Below, one piece after another: positions 12,901 to 23,200 of a DNA stretch of 64,000 nucleotides. Below the pieces are notes generated by a model. It had not been told where the DNA came from and did not search any database. It saw nothing but the letters and a program-made list of their open reading frames with translations. Position 1 is the stretch's first letter. Every line of letters begins with the position of its first letter. The stretch is from assembly GCF_965363235.1 (NCBI RefSeq), contig NC_134849.1:57555122-57619121 (forward strand), written 5' to 3'. Position numbers and translations under genes: made by a program. This DNA is from Mytilus galloprovincialis. Taxonomy: Eukaryota; Mollusca; Bivalvia; Mytilida; Mytilidae.

Positions 12901-13826
12901 AAAATAACAATATTGAAATTAAAACTATTAAAGTAAACAATTCATTTGTATATATATTCCTCAACTGTTTGGTTGTCATCAAACTTTTTATTTGTTGGTG
13001 TTTTTTTTTATCTTTTTTTTTAATTTTTTTTTCTAGCTGGGGAAAAGGGGGGGGAGAAAGAACTGTGAAAATTGCAGGAAGTTGTGCATAAATACAAAAG
13101 AATATTTTGGGACTGAAAAAAAATCACAGACATGAAATAGGGAATTAAAATGTAAGATTTTGTTTTATCATGATCCACTTTTCAAAAATTGCATTTAGTC
13201 TTATGAAGCACAGAAATTCAACCCCTCCCTCCCTTTTTTAGGGTTCAAATATATCTTATCTATGTAGTGTTTTGATGATTTGTTAATCAGTTAGTTTTGT
13301 TTTCTTTTTTTTTTTAAACATGGAGTTTTCAGTCTTTCAATTATGAGATAATGATTCAAAAATACCTTTAGTATCTATTCCTTTTTTATCACGATAATCA
13401 AATTACTAAAATAAGACATGATTTTTTTTAGCACTTTTTAACATTAAAATTTTTCAACTTATTGCAAATTACCTCCCTTTCTCCTAGCAAACATTTTGTC
13501 AAAGTAATCTAACCTGTTTTTACACTGTATTTTATCACATCATTACATATATCCAGCAGACGGTCATCACTGGTTGGGTCCTTCAATTTCAGATCTACAA
13601 TTTTCTCTAGTTCTTTGGGGTGTTTGAATTCCACAATTTTATTTTTCCTGTCATTGGCTTTGTCAATACCCTCTGTGATCATCAGATCCATAAGTTTTGT
13701 CAGGAAATGGTGCTGATCTTCTGCTGGGGCACTATTTGCCCCATTGGTGGCTCCATTACGTTCCATTTTTAACTTTTTGACATCACTGACACCATTTATT
13801 GTTGAAGTAGTTTGGCCGTTTTCCAT
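591..13826 (-). CDS. CSAD: Cysteine sulfinate / acidic amino-acid decarboxylase (CSAD/GADL1-like), 11 coding exons
   Basis: PLP-dependent group II decarboxylase of 512 residues, expected to convert cysteine sulfinate to hypotaurine (taurine pathway) in the cytosol. Exons in coding order: 13514-13826, 12450-12540, 11675-11781, 10772-10887, 9302-9436, 6980-7161, 6073-6151, 3413-3612, 2558-2609, 1785-1874, 591-764. All junctions are GT-AG, phases agree, and the sum is 1539 nt including TAG. The PLP lysine is in WNPHK (about K325); the cofactor Asp is in HVDGAWG (about D293), where CSAD/GADL1 usually have HVDAAWG or HVDASWG; the stacking His is in GHYS (about H211). [18 protein letters not shown] and [10 protein letters not shown] favour CSAD/GADL1 over glutamate decarboxylase. 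The start ATG lies 13 nt inside an exon with a good acceptor (AG at 13840-13841), so at least one upstream non-coding exon is expected. Substrate choice between cysteine sulfinate and aspartate cannot be fixed from sequence. Confidence 0.93.
950..1360. repeat. Degenerate ~160-bp tandem repeat (AAGGGGCATAACTC family)
   Basis: The motif AAGGGRCATAACTC recurs near 955, 1121 and 1281, each followed by similar AT-rich text. It fills much of the last intron of the decarboxylase gene (765-1784); the rest of that intron shows nothing recognisable. Confidence 0.55.
2197..2496. repeat. Interspersed repeat with ATGCCCCAC inverted ends
   Basis: ATGCCCCAC (2224-2232) is mirrored by GTGGGGCAT (2486-2494). 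Inside lies a block containing GGACCGTGAAATTG and a GACGGACGAACG-rich simple repeat (2404-2450). Related blocks occur at 15141-15225 and 49305-49560. It is a non-coding mobile-element relic in the intron between the ninth and tenth coding exons. Confidence 0.6.
2914..3383 (+). mobile_element. tRNA-derived SINE, split by a nested TTAA element
   Basis: The 5' part has pol III-type boxes: A-box-like TGGTCCAGTGGTC near 2925 and B-box-like GAGTTCAAACC near 2986-2996. The 3' part ends in an (ATCA)n-like tail at 3367-3383. The body is interrupted at 3129-3345 by an inserted element; 2914-3128 and 3346-3383 together make the full SINE. It lacks an acceptor stem that folds as a real tRNA. Confidence 0.7.
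3129..3345. mobile_element. TTAA-target MITE nested in a SINE
   Basis: Terminal inverted repeats are GGAGGTAGACC at the left and GGTCTACCACC at the right (one mismatch), flanked on both sides by TTAA. It carries no ORF. TTAA duplication is typical of piggyBac-type and Kolobok-type transposons; the superfamily is inferred. The same end signature recurs at 7234-7515. Confidence 0.7.
3789..4954. mobile_element. 1.17-kb element with GGCC-polyA terminal inverted repeats
   Basis: The left end reads GGCC, an A-run, then ATAGGTGTGTTTCC; the right end is its reverse complement. AAAAAATTAGGGTCGGT recurs just inside both ends but in direct orientation. A T-run of about 45 nt follows the left end (3856-3898). 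No transposase reading frame is visible. It sits in the intron between the seventh and eighth coding exons (3613-6072). Confidence 0.6.
5011..5201. mobile_element. 191-bp MITE with TACTGTAA ends
   Basis: TACTGTAAATTCAGAAATTA at the left is mirrored by TAATTTCTGAAATTACAGTA at the right (one mismatch). AT-rich, with no ORF. A Tc1/mariner-type TA target is possible. Confidence 0.65.
5395..5640 (-). mobile_element. tRNA-derived SINE, minus strand
   Basis: The reverse complement runs from a TGGTCTAAGTAGTC-like A-box region near 5620, through a degenerate B-box region (5551-5570), to GGCGTTAAACACCAATCAAT at the 3' end near 5400. It shares the TTGACTAGGAT body motif with the copies at 2914 and 29410. 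Confidence 0.65.
6201..6218. repeat. (AT)n microsatellite
   Basis: A perfect AT dinucleotide run about 50 bp upstream (in gene sense) of decarboxylase exon 6073-6151. Confidence 0.8.
6761..6963 (+). repeat. 38-bp minisatellite beside a splice donor
   Basis: GTCAAAGTCYCATAACTCTT starts at 6761, 6791, 6829, 6867, 6905 and 6943. The last four intervals are exactly 38 bp. The array ends about 16 bp from the donor of decarboxylase exon 6980-7161. Confidence 0.85.
7234..7515. mobile_element. TTAA-target MITE with GGTGGTACC ends
   Basis: The left end TTAAGGTGGTACCTAACAC is mirrored at the right as GTTGGGTACCACCTTAA. TTAA flanks both ends (7234-7237, 7512-7515). Non-coding. Its outermost bases match the element at 3129-3345, so both probably used the same transposase. 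Confidence 0.75.
7600..7885 (-). repeat. Dispersed repeat A (GTGGTATGATTGCC family), minus strand
   Basis: The reverse complement carries the family markers GATGTGGTATGATTGCCAAT, CGGCCTTCAACAATGAGCAA and GCATAATCAGCTATAAAAGG in order. The most complete plus-strand copy is 36484-36745; others are at 17041, 20219, 37775, 44215 and 45185. Short ORFs here are by-products of the repeat. Confidence 0.7.
8143..8303. repeat. 161-bp imperfect palindrome
   Basis: Left arm GATTATCAGGTTATCTGCAT onward is mirrored by the right arm ending ATGCAGATAATCTGATAATC. Arms of about 70 nt meet around 8210-8235. Followed at 8385-8475 by repeats of GGGTCAAAGTTATTAA. Probably a fold-back element. Confidence 0.7.
8638..8785. 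repeat. 148-bp palindrome with ACGTATA arms
   Basis: AGACAATATACGTATAGTGT at the left pairs with ACACTATACGTATATTGTCT at the right. The arms continue through the AAATTTATTTGTAT region to a GGGAAAATGC / GCATTTTCCC pair at the centre. No ORF. Confidence 0.75.
9868..10068 (+). repeat. Dispersed repeat B fragment
   Basis: A block with AACTGTCATATTCCTGACTT and GGTGGATTGAACCTGGTTTT, text I recognise as recurrent in mussel DNA. It lies in the intron 9437-10771. The rest of that intron is AT-rich with nothing recognisable. Confidence 0.45.
12132..12405. mobile_element. Small inverted-repeat element in the decarboxylase intron
   Basis: TTGATTTTAATGGG near 12147 is mirrored by CCCATTAAAATCAAATGG near 12370, and AGGATGAAA lies inside both. 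About 270 bp with imperfect ends and no ORF. Confidence 0.5.
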
Positions 13827-14242
13827 TTTTACTTTTTACCTATGAAATAAATAGAGTAAGTTGAAATGAGTAAAATTATTTAATGACACCTTAAGGAGTT
13901 ATTGGCCTTTGAAGGGGTATGGTGTGTACGAAAAATTAGTCTCGACAGTAAATTCGTTCCTGTTTTCTTATGCAATTAAAATTATTATCTCCTACGGAAT
14001 GACACTGATTAGATCCAGGAAATATTATTGTTTACCAGAGATATATATTATGAATATATGTATCTGTTGTTAAATTAAACTAGTAAGTAATTCATTAACC
14101 AACTCTACATTCCGGCAATTCAGAGTCTCCAATGTAACAATAACATTTTTATCAATATAATTGCATTTCAATGTAACCGCAACCAGTTGCCTTTTAACAA
14201 TGAAATATTTCACTTCCCGTTTTGCGAGACGTACGTCATACT

Positions 14243-14359
14243 CACAGGCACTCGTCTCAGATCCCCCCTTTATGTACCTTTATATGATTGAATTTGTTTT
14301 CCTATATACCTTATATAAAGGTGTATAGAAGAAAAACATCTGAGACGACGGTGCCTGTG
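14243..14359. repeat. 117-bp imperfect palindrome
   Basis: ACAGGCACTCGTCTCAGAT is mirrored by ATCTGAGACGACGGTGCCTGT, with further pairing of TACCTTTATAT and ATATAAAGGTGTA inside. A fold-back type element about 400 bp upstream of the first decarboxylase coding exon. Confidence 0.65.
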
Positions 14360-14609
14360 GTCATACAGAAGAAAAGACATGGAAAATGTTTCGTTTTTTC
14401 ATATTCTATAACTTTCGTTTCAAATCATTTGCATCTCCAACGGAATGTTCATAAATATCTTCTCCCGCCAACTGTCCGCACACGGTGAGGCGAGATAGAC
14501 CAAAATAATTTCGATGTTGACACTGCTGAGAGAACATAAGTACGTACTGATAGATAATTATATATTAAGAGGTTATGGGTTTATGAAAGAAAGAAGATCA
14601 AAGTAGAGA

Positions 14610-14784
14610 CGGTGGCGGATCCAGAAATGTTCGTAAGTGGGGAGTGGGGGCCCGTTGACTGCCTAAGAGAGACCCGTTCCGGTCATGCTTCAGTGATTGC
14701 CTATATAAGCAACCAAATTTTTCCCAGGAAAAGGGGGCGGTCCCCTCCCCCACCCCCCCACCCCCCCCACTAAATCCGCCTCTG
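14610..14784. mobile_element. CAGTGGCGG-type MITE with AGAGA target duplication
   Basis: Starts CGGTGGCGGATCCAG, ends AAATCCGCCTCTG. Perfect 5-bp AGAGA repeats flank it (14605-14609, 14785-14789). The interior holds a C-rich run. A short ORF across it has no meaning. Confidence 0.8.
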
Positions 14785-15140
14785 AGAGACATCAGATATG
14801 TGTAGAGTATAACAAAAATCATTTAAAATTGATTCTTGGTCTTAACCTTGGTTAACGATTTCACCTCCTTGCACTTTGCAACATCCGGAACGTGTTCTCA
14901 TTACTAAGCCATGATCTAATAACTTTATTTCCTTCCTTTCCTATCTGTAGCATAATCTTAAATGTCTACGCTATTAGGCCACCCAAAATGAATAACGTTT
15001 TAACTGTAATTCGTAGCAGATGATTAGCTAAAGCGTTCGTATTTGCCCCCCTCCTTTGCTTTTTTTTATATATTAAAACAGATGCGGAAACAAGCAACGG
15101 GGCTTACTACATATAAAACCAACAGAATCTAGATGACACT

Positions 15141-15225
15141 ACCATTTTCTGTGTCCAATGGACCGTGAAATTGTGGTCAAAACTCTAATTTACAATTAGA
15201 AAGCATGATCATATCATTAACTATC
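15141..15225 (+). repeat. Fragment of the ATGCCCCAC-type repeat
   Basis: Contains CCAATGGACCGTGAAATTG and a following AATTAGAAAG block matching the copy at 2197-2496. Confidence 0.5.
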
Positions 15226-15540
15226 AGTTATTAGAATCATATTCTTTTTTTCTTATTTGTAGGCAAGAATTACAATCCTAACCACTTCTTTTTGGTTGGG
15301 AAACAACGTGAAATTTAGAAAGAGATTCCGAAGGGACAATAACAGATCATCGTTAGCATCATAGTCGAAGTCGAAAGATGAAGATGCTCAGCATGATCGA
15401 ATGGGTAGAAAAGTCTAACTCTTGACAGACGAACAAAAAATTGAAGTTTTATCAGTGCATATAAGGTGTGCTCCGGAAAGGAAAGAGATTATTGTTGTGC
15501 TAGTGATAGACTGTTACCCGTGTACTAACAACTGATTCTT

Positions 15541-15745
15541 AATTTACACATTGTGTTTTTTGTATTCTTTCTTTTACACATTGTGTTTTTTGTATTCTTT
15601 CTGTTATACATTGTGATTTTTTTTTATTCTTTCGTTTACACAAATGTGTTTCTTTTTTTGTTCTTATTAACACATTGTGGTTTTTTTTTTTTTTTTTTTG
15701 TTCTTAATAAAAATTGTTGTTGTTGTTGTTATTAACACATTGTGT
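15541..15745 (+). repeat. T-rich minisatellite of ACACATTGTG units
   Basis: ACACATTGTGTTTTTTGTAT-like units repeat five to six times with T-runs and a TTG-triplet run (15713-15730). Reading frames across it are low complexity. Confidence 0.7.
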
Positions 15746-16874
15746 TTTTGTATATTCCGAAAGCATACTGCATATTTTCCGGAGGGAACCAACCTATACT
15801 TAGTCTAGTGACTGTTATCGCGTTAATATCATAAACATCCATTTCTAGCACATGTTGATGCACAAAAGAGAATGGTTATAATATATGAACTTTGGAGTTT
15901 TCTGGACAAGTAAAATAGACAATACTGTTGATTACCATAAAAACAATGTATCATGTGAAAAATAATTAAAAAAAAAAAAAAAAAAAAAAAAATAAATACA
16001 AATATACCTGCCTTAGTCATGTTAGTGGAATCTATTTTCTTTTGCGTCGTTAACTGTGTATATACAGTGTATCAGGCAATGTATGTATGCATACCACGGT
16101 TGATATATGACCTTCACCAGAAGCATATATTTTCGTTTGTATATATGTCTCTGTCTTTACTTTGTGATACCCTTTCATACTATTTAACATGCTTAAACTA
16201 TGCTTCAACTGAATTTACATATATATGAACGTATAATGTGTACGTATGGCTGACTTTCTCCTGACATTTGTGAAAAACATCAATACTCAATCATTTATTC
16301 ATCCGCCTTGGAATGAATTCATTATCAAAACATGACCGATCTCAAGGTTACACTAAAACCTTTAAATCGGTAACGTGAAACACTACAATTACTTTTTAAC
16401 CGAGACATATATTTAAACGTACGTCTCTACTTCTCCACAACCTTTCACAGTAAATAGGTCGTTATCTTACTTCACAATCACCCCATATGGAATTTTCTGC
16501 CCTCCCTTTTTAAATGTTGTACAAGGTCATTATCACACTATATAACGGATGTTTTTCCCCTTAGTTTGTCACAAACAGGTTTTAATATATGTTTAAGTGA
16601 CAACAAAGATTATTATAAAACTAATATTACATGCAAATGCTGATCTATATATTATTAAAATGTTTGCACAACATTTAATATTTAATTATCTCTCCCCTTC
16701 CAATTCTCCAACTTTAAAGTTTAAAAAAATCTTACTACTATTAAAAATGTCATTAGTCAAGGCAGATAAACCCTCGATCGAAAATAGGACATTTATCAAG
16801 GCCTCTATGCTTGAGAAAATCGCGTTTCAATCGTTAAAAGTTATTAAAACACGGATGCATATTAAGTTGTAAAT

Positions 16875-17034
16875 CAGTGGCGGATCCAGAGGGGGGGTTC
16901 CGGGGGTCCGCACCCCCCCTTTATTTTGGCCGATCAATGCATTTGAATCGGGACATATGTTTTGCACCCCCTGCACCCCCCCCTTTGCCCTGGGCTAGCA
17001 CCCCCCCTTTCGAAAATTCCTGCATCCGCCACTG
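16875..17034. mobile_element. CAGTGGCGG-type MITE with TAAAT target duplication
   Basis: An intact 160-bp copy. CAGTGGCGGATCCAG at the left and CTGCATCCGCCACTG at the right, flanked by TAAAT on each side (16870-16874, 17035-17039). Nearly identical to the copies at 28851-29009 and 63504-63667, which suggests recent activity. Confidence 0.88.
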
Positions 17035-17040
17035 TAAATA

Positions 17041-17190
17041 AAAAAAAGAAGATGTAGTATGATTGCCAATGAGACAACTCCACAAGAAACCAAAATGACA
17101 CAGAAATTAATAACTATAGGTGACTGGTCCCCGTACGGCCATCAAAAATGAGCAAAGCCCATACCGCATAGTCAGCTCTGAGCGTAGTTC
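17041..17190 (+). repeat. Dispersed repeat A, partial copy
   Basis: Begins AAGATGTAGTATGATTGCC and runs through GGCCATCAAAAATGAGCAAA to the CATAGTCAGCTCTGAGC region, where it is cut off. It is followed by decayed CAGTGGCGG-type fragments at about 17210-17293 and 17329-17484. Confidence 0.65.
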
Positions 17191-17541
17191 TACTCAGTAT
17201 TTCCATTTATATGTCCCCTTTCAAATTCATTGATCATCCCAAAAAAGGAGGGGTTCGAACCCCTGTACCCTTTCTATTGATCCGCCACTGACAAGTATCT
17301 GTATAGTTCACTGACAGAGTTCAGGATCCAGTGATCATTTTCAAAAGGATGGAAAGGAGGGGGACTCCGGGACACATGAAACTTTCACATAATTCAAATA
17401 ATCCATTAAAAAAAATGAAAAAAGGGGGAAACAAATTGTCAATTAACCCCTGGAATACCTCCCCACTTTCTGGATCCGCCAATGTAGATACAAATCTTTG
17501 AGCACGACAACACAATAAGAATAAAGAGAATTACACTTACA

Positions 17542-19627
17542 ACCAGGTGCTCCGCAGGGCGCAGCTTTATACGACCGCAGAGGTCGAACCCTGAACAGTT
17601 GGGGCAAGTATGGACAAAACATTCAAGCGTGATACAGCTCTGAATTTGGATTGTGATCAAATTTTTGACATTACATGTTTTTTTTTACACAAAACAAATG
17701 TCTAGATTTTACAAATCAATTAAAGATTTCTTCTTCAAACTTTTTAAATCTAAAATTAAATAGTTGACACAGCATAGGTTTCTGACACAGAATGAATGTG
17801 GTCTAATGAACTTAAAATATTTTTTTTGCCTTTGAGCAATTCACTATGCTGTTGAATATTAATCCTCTCAAAAAAATGTTTGAAGAAATTTTCTTTTTAT
17901 TTATGAAATCTGAAATGAGAAAAATTTAAACCCCCCCCCCTTTTTTTTCACATCCCCGTTTCCCTTTTTCCAAAACTGATATCAATTCAAATTTCTAATG
18001 GAGTTTGCAACAATAACTACTCTTTTAAATACATCATAAAATATTAAAATGTAAAATAAAGTGCTTGTTATCACTGAATGGTAAAGATTGGTTGGTAGTA
18101 AAAGTGAATATACATTGTTTATTGTATAAAACAATAAAAAAAACTTCATCAGCAACATTTTATATTGGCAAATTTCCAATGAAGTTATTTACATAAATTT
18201 ATTGGCAAATAAAAATAGAAAATGACATCATAGTCATGTCTGGCAAATGTCCAACATACATTATCTAAAAACATTTTAGATAAGATAAGGAAAAAAAGCT
18301 TCATCAGCAACATTTTATATTGGCAAATTTCCAATGAAGTTATTTACATAAAGTTATTGGCAAATAAAAATAGAAAATGACATCATAGTCATGTCTGGCA
18401 AATTTCCAACATATATTATCAACTTCTATTCTATACAAAGAAAGATAACTCCAAATGAAAATTAATTGCTATTGCACAATATTGTGCAATTAGATATTTC
18501 TTGCTATTGTGCAATACTGTGCAATTGAAAATTTCTTGCTATTGCACAATACTTGATATGGAATCCTGATTTGGACCAACTTGAAAACTGGGCCCATAAT
18601 CAAAAATCAAAGTACATATTTAGATAAAGCATATCAAATAAGCCCAATAATTTAATTTTTGTTAAAATCAAACTTAGTTTAATTTTGGACCCTTTGGACC
18701 TTAATGTAGACCATTTGAAAACTGGACCAAAAATTAAGAATCTACATACACAGTTAGATTTGGCATATCAAAGAACCCATTTATTCAATTTTTGATGAAC
18801 AAAGTTTAATTTTGGACCCCCATTTGGACCAAAATGAAAACTAGGCCAATAATTAAAAATCTAAGTACATTTCTAAATTCAGCATATCAAACAACCCCCA
18901 GGATTCAATTTTTGTTAAAATCAAACTAAGTTTAATTTTGGACCCTTTGGACCTTAATGTAGACCAATTTGAAAACGGGACCAAAAATTAAGAATCTGCA
19001 TACACAGTTAGATTCGGCATACCAAAGAACCCCAATTATTCAATTTTTGATGAAATCAAACAAAGTTTAATTTGGACCCTTTGGGCCCTTTATTCCTAAA
19101 CTGTTGGGACCAAAACTCCCAAAATCAATACAAACCTTCCTTTTATGGTCATAAACCTTGTGTTTAAATTTCATAGATTTCTATTTACTTAAACTAAAGT
19201 TATTGTGCGAAAACCAAGAATAATGCTTATTTGGGCCCTTTTTTTGCCCCTAATTCCTAAACTGTTGGAACCAAAACTCCCAAAATCAATCCCAACCTTT
19301 CTTTTGTGGTCATAAACCTTGTGTCAAAATTTCATAGATTTCTATTAACTTAAACTAAAGTTATAGTGCGAAAACCAAGAAAATGCTTATTTGGGCCCTT
19401 TTTGGCCCCTTATTCCTAAAATGTTGGGACCAAAACTCCCAAAATCAATCCCAACCTTCCTTTTGTGGTCATAAACCTTGTGTTAAAATTTCATAGATTT
19501 CTATTCACTTTTACTAAAGTTAGAGTGCGAAAACTAAAAGTATTCGGACGACGACGACGACGACGACGACGCCAACGTGATAGCAATATACGACGAAAAT
19601 TTTTTCAAATTTTGCGGTCGTATAAAA
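17542..19627. mobile_element. 2.1-kb non-autonomous element with tandem-repeat core (pearl-like)
   Basis: The left end has CTTTATACGACCGCAGAGGT (17571-17590 region); the right end has the inverse GCGGTCGTATAAA (19613-19625). Inside, in order: a C-run near 17931; a 155-bp direct duplication (starting about 18144 and 18299); ATTGCACAAT hairpin units (18470-18550); about 120-bp units carrying TTTGGACCTTAATGTAGACC; about 150-bp units carrying AACTCCCAAAATCAATCCC; and a GAC triplet run (19549-19572). No transposase. A second copy is 49806-51494 and a left-end fragment is 60847-61480. The architecture resembles bivalve pearl/Helitron-derived elements; that link is inference. Confidence 0.65.
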
Positions 19628-19726
19628 ACATGTCTATAACGTTATCAGTGCTTGTAGACTTAAGATGGATGTCCTCGGCTAATCTTTTAATTCTCTTTAG
19701 TTAATTTGGTTAATAAACTACTGGCG

Positions 19727-19778
19727 TACTCAGGGACTTTCTATACTAAGTATACTTAGAATAGAAAGTCCTTGCGTA
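19727..19778. repeat. Short palindrome
   Basis: GGACTTTCTAT and ATAGAAAGTCC are separated by a self-complementary centre with CTAAGTATACTTAG; GTAC lies at both outer ends. A stem of about 25 bp with few mismatches. Confidence 0.65.
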
Positions 19779-20218
19779 CTTAAGTACTAATAATATAAAT
19801 GATTGGTTTTGGTTTTTGTTGTTGGTTTGACATTGTTTAAGCGTTCCAGACATAACTTACTCTACAAAAGTCTTTCCTAATTGGTTTGGGTGTACCTCTA
19901 ATAGGTAAATCTGTAAAAGCGTTTCCAACCCGGACTAATATAATGCATACATGTGCGTGCACATATTTGTGTATCAGTTAGAACGCACCAAGTCATGTTA
20001 ATTACATTTTCATGATTTTGTACTTCTGCAGTTCGAAAATCGGTACTTATTCTAAAGGTTACAAAGAACAGAACACAGTATGGTTTCGTTGCATGATATC
20101 TGCGTTACAATGACATTTTTAAACGCAATGTGCTTTCTCCTACCTTACATAATTGTTCGTCTTCGGCATCATAAAGCACGATAATTCAGGTACGTGTAAG
20201 ACGTGTAAAATATAAATA

Positions 20219-20364
20219 AGAAGATGTGGTATGAGTACCAATGAGACAAATCTCCATCCAAGTCACAATGTATAAAAAGTTAACAACTATAGGTCTAAGT
20301 ACGGCCATCATCAAGTTGTCTGGACACACCGAACAACAATAAATAAACGACCCGAAATTTACTT
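20219..20364 (+). repeat. Dispersed repeat A, partial copy
   Basis: Begins AAGATGTGGTATGAGTACCA and includes GGCCATCATCAAGTTGTCTG. It diverges from the other copies after about 145 bp. ORFs on the complementary strand are shadows of it. Confidence 0.5.
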
Positions 20365-20464
20365 GTGTAAAACAATTCAAACAGGTAAACCAACGGTCTA
20401 ATCCATATAAAAACTGGACACATCTCATTGATAAATGTGACCAGCCACGACATATCCAGGCTTC

Positions 20465-21166
20465 CAGGCTTATGGAGGTAGAACGTCATTGTGAGAAAAA
20501 CGCCGTTAACTATATGTGACTAGCCACTTCCAGGCTTCGGTATGAAAATGAGACTGTTCTATGACGGCTTTTATTTACTGAAGGCATTAATTTATAAAAT
20601 ACAAAATTATTGTATTTATTGGCTCTTAGTAATGTTCAATAGCGTATTAGAATAACATTTCAAAGACTTAAATTTACTTCAATACAAACAATTATTAGCT
20701 CTATTTTAGAACATGTAATTTAAACTTGTTGAAATGAAGTTAGTAAATTTGTCAAAGTAAGCTTTAAGAATTCCTTTTTTTTAATTTAGAATTATTATGC
20801 ATGTCCCTATACTTAGTATGCGACGCGTAACAGTTTATAAGTAGGTGTTCTTTTATATGCATTTTATACGGTACATTTGTTAGGGATATATTTCAGATTT
20901 CTTTATGAAAGGAAATCTATAGAGCAGAAATTTGATTTTTTTTTGTATCAATTTAAAATGTAGATTCAAATATTTTTCACTTCAAACGATAAAGTAAGAC
21001 TTCTTCAAAACTTATATATGATGTATAGTTCGGCGTCAGTAAAAAAGAAGCCAAGGAAAGTGTTTACAAAATGTATCTCTTCTTCACAAATACGTATTTC
21101 ATTGAATCTCGATATTTATCATATTTATAATTTTTCTAACAATGACGTTCTACCTCCATAAGCCTG
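20465..21166. mobile_element. 702-bp element with 33-bp terminal inverted repeats
   Basis: CAGGCTTATGGAGGTAGAAC opens the left end and its exact complement closes the right end; pairing continues through CGTCATTGT to an A/T run. The AT-rich interior has no ORF. No clear target duplication. Confidence 0.7.
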
Positions 21167-22472
21167 CAAATGTCATGGCGGATCACATATATATACCGAC
21201 CATGCGAGAGCTGTAAACCAGTCAAGGTCGTTAAACACTTCCATCCTCAGCTTCCATCATCATGGTGCCATAAAGAAATTGCATTAGTTGGAACTCTCCT
21301 TTAAGCTACGTCCGGTCATTAAGACTCAAACATGATTAAATACGACCTGCGATCTTGTGTTTCCCGAGCGATCTTGGGTACTGATGATTGGCATCTCATT
21401 CAAATGCACCTGCACATTTTAAGAGTTTAAAACCGACCTTTTTGTAAGTAAATTTAAAAATGACCTAGTGAACTTAGATTTTTTCAAACGTGACCTTGTG
21501 ATCTAAGAGAAAACCATCATGAGGCACTGTTATTGTCTTTTATATTGTAAGCCATAACTAAAGCATATGGCCAGACTGAGTGTATACAAAAAAGGACCAC
21601 ACAATAATGGAGAAACTATCATTCTCTATACAACACTTAGATGGCTTAGAGGATATTGAAAACAAATAACTATTTTCTCTGCATATCTACACAACTACAA
21701 ATTGACAGCATTGAATGATTTATATATAGTCTTCCTATAAAATTCGTTTAGACTACTGAATATCAAGTTCCCTCATGTGGAATCCTATACTGCTACCAAA
21801 AACTCTTATAATGTATTTTTGATAAAAATTAGGCATACTTTTTTACCGATTTTTGCGATGATATATATATTTTAATACAATATCATGCTTATGGAAATAT
21901 CACTTTCATTAAAATCTGAGGCATCACTGCAACACACGCATATTTAACCAACTAAGGAATATAAACTCAATAAAATGAGACAATGGCACATCGCTTTTTA
22001 GGAAGGTAAAATTAACAAAAGAAAGACTAGGTATGTGATTTTTAACTGTCAAGGTCAAAAGAGGACATCCGTCTCTAAATTAACGTTTGATTTAGTGATA
22101 ATGAGTTCTAATGGATACATAATGATCCTGATCCTAAGGTATATCATTTCGACACAACCGGTCTCTTTGTGTTAGCTAGCTTTTTTCATCTTGGTACTAT
22201 AGTTTGTCTGAGTAATCGTACACTGTACTGTGGTTATTTTTTTATTTTTTTTGGCGCAGGGTCGGGATTCATCGGGGCTAAGGATATCTCAGTACAATAA
22301 CACAAGGGAGTATACAGCACCATCTAGTGGCTTTTGTGTCTTGACCTTCATAACTCACACAGGAAGTAGTAGCAGCTTTTCTAAGTTAATATTCTCCTAT
22401 TACTATAGTATCAATGATAACATCCATCTGATTTTCATTCGATATTTAGAAACACTTTGATTACTAACAGAC
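21167..22472. other. Intergenic, nothing recognised
   Basis: AT-rich sequence without a supported exon, RNA gene or repeat family that I can identify. Confidence 0.5.
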
Positions 22473-22622
22473 CAGGGGCGGACCCAGCCATTTTAAAAAG
22501 GGGGGTCCCAACCCAGGACATAGGGGGGTTCCAACTATATGTCCCAATTCAAATGCATTGATCGGCCAAAAAAAGGGGGGTTCCAACCCCCAAACTCCTC
22601 CCCCCCCCCAGATCCGTCAATG
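22473..22622. mobile_element. CAGGGGCGG-type MITE with CAGAC target duplication
   Basis: Starts CAGGGGCGGACCCAG, ends GATCCGTCAATG. Perfect CAGAC duplications are at 22468-22472 and 22623-22627. Confidence 0.8.
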
Positions 22623-22899
22623 CAGACATACGATGTCAATATCCGTTTGTATTGTTGAAATTACTTTACAAGTGGTATTTTTTTTGGGGGTGGGGTGGGG
22701 GTATAAAGCTTTGCAGTCACTAGTGATTCATAGCAAATATATGAATACATCTTCGACAATATCGAAAGGACGGCATAGACAGGAAGTTCACAGATAAAGA
22801 GGGACATAAGAATACCAGCATAGACTAATGTGAGATATTTTTTGTATAAATTATAAGAGTAATGATTACTGCCAATGAAAGCATTACAACCAAACTAAC

Positions 22900-23200
22900 C
22901 TTCAAAGAATCGTAGCTCATCCAAGATTTCCACAGAGTTTTTCACACTCTAGACTGAGGAGTGGCGTCCCTTGGTTAGCTATTATAGACAGATTTGTCAG
23001 TCTATTTACTTCTCTGAAAGAGTTTATACTGGATTTTCCAATGTAATGTAACGGTGTTTTTATACAAATAGTTCCGGAAACTTTATGAGTACCCATGGTA
23101 ATTATACTAATTAATATTCTTCTCCTATATGTATGTACCTTTGATTGGTTCTCGGTAAAGTATTTTGTGGTTCTTCGTCTCGTTATTTCCGGCAACGACC
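22900..23200 (-). other. Candidate non-coding first exon of the decarboxylase gene
   Basis: On the minus strand the block ends in CTTTGAAG followed by donor GTTAGT (22899 downwards). The coding region needs an upstream exon because its first coding exon opens with an acceptor at 13839-13841. A second donor of better consensus, CTAG before GTGAGT, is at 23669. Either would leave a first intron of 9-10 kb. No promoter motif is decisive. This is inference only. Confidence 0.25.
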
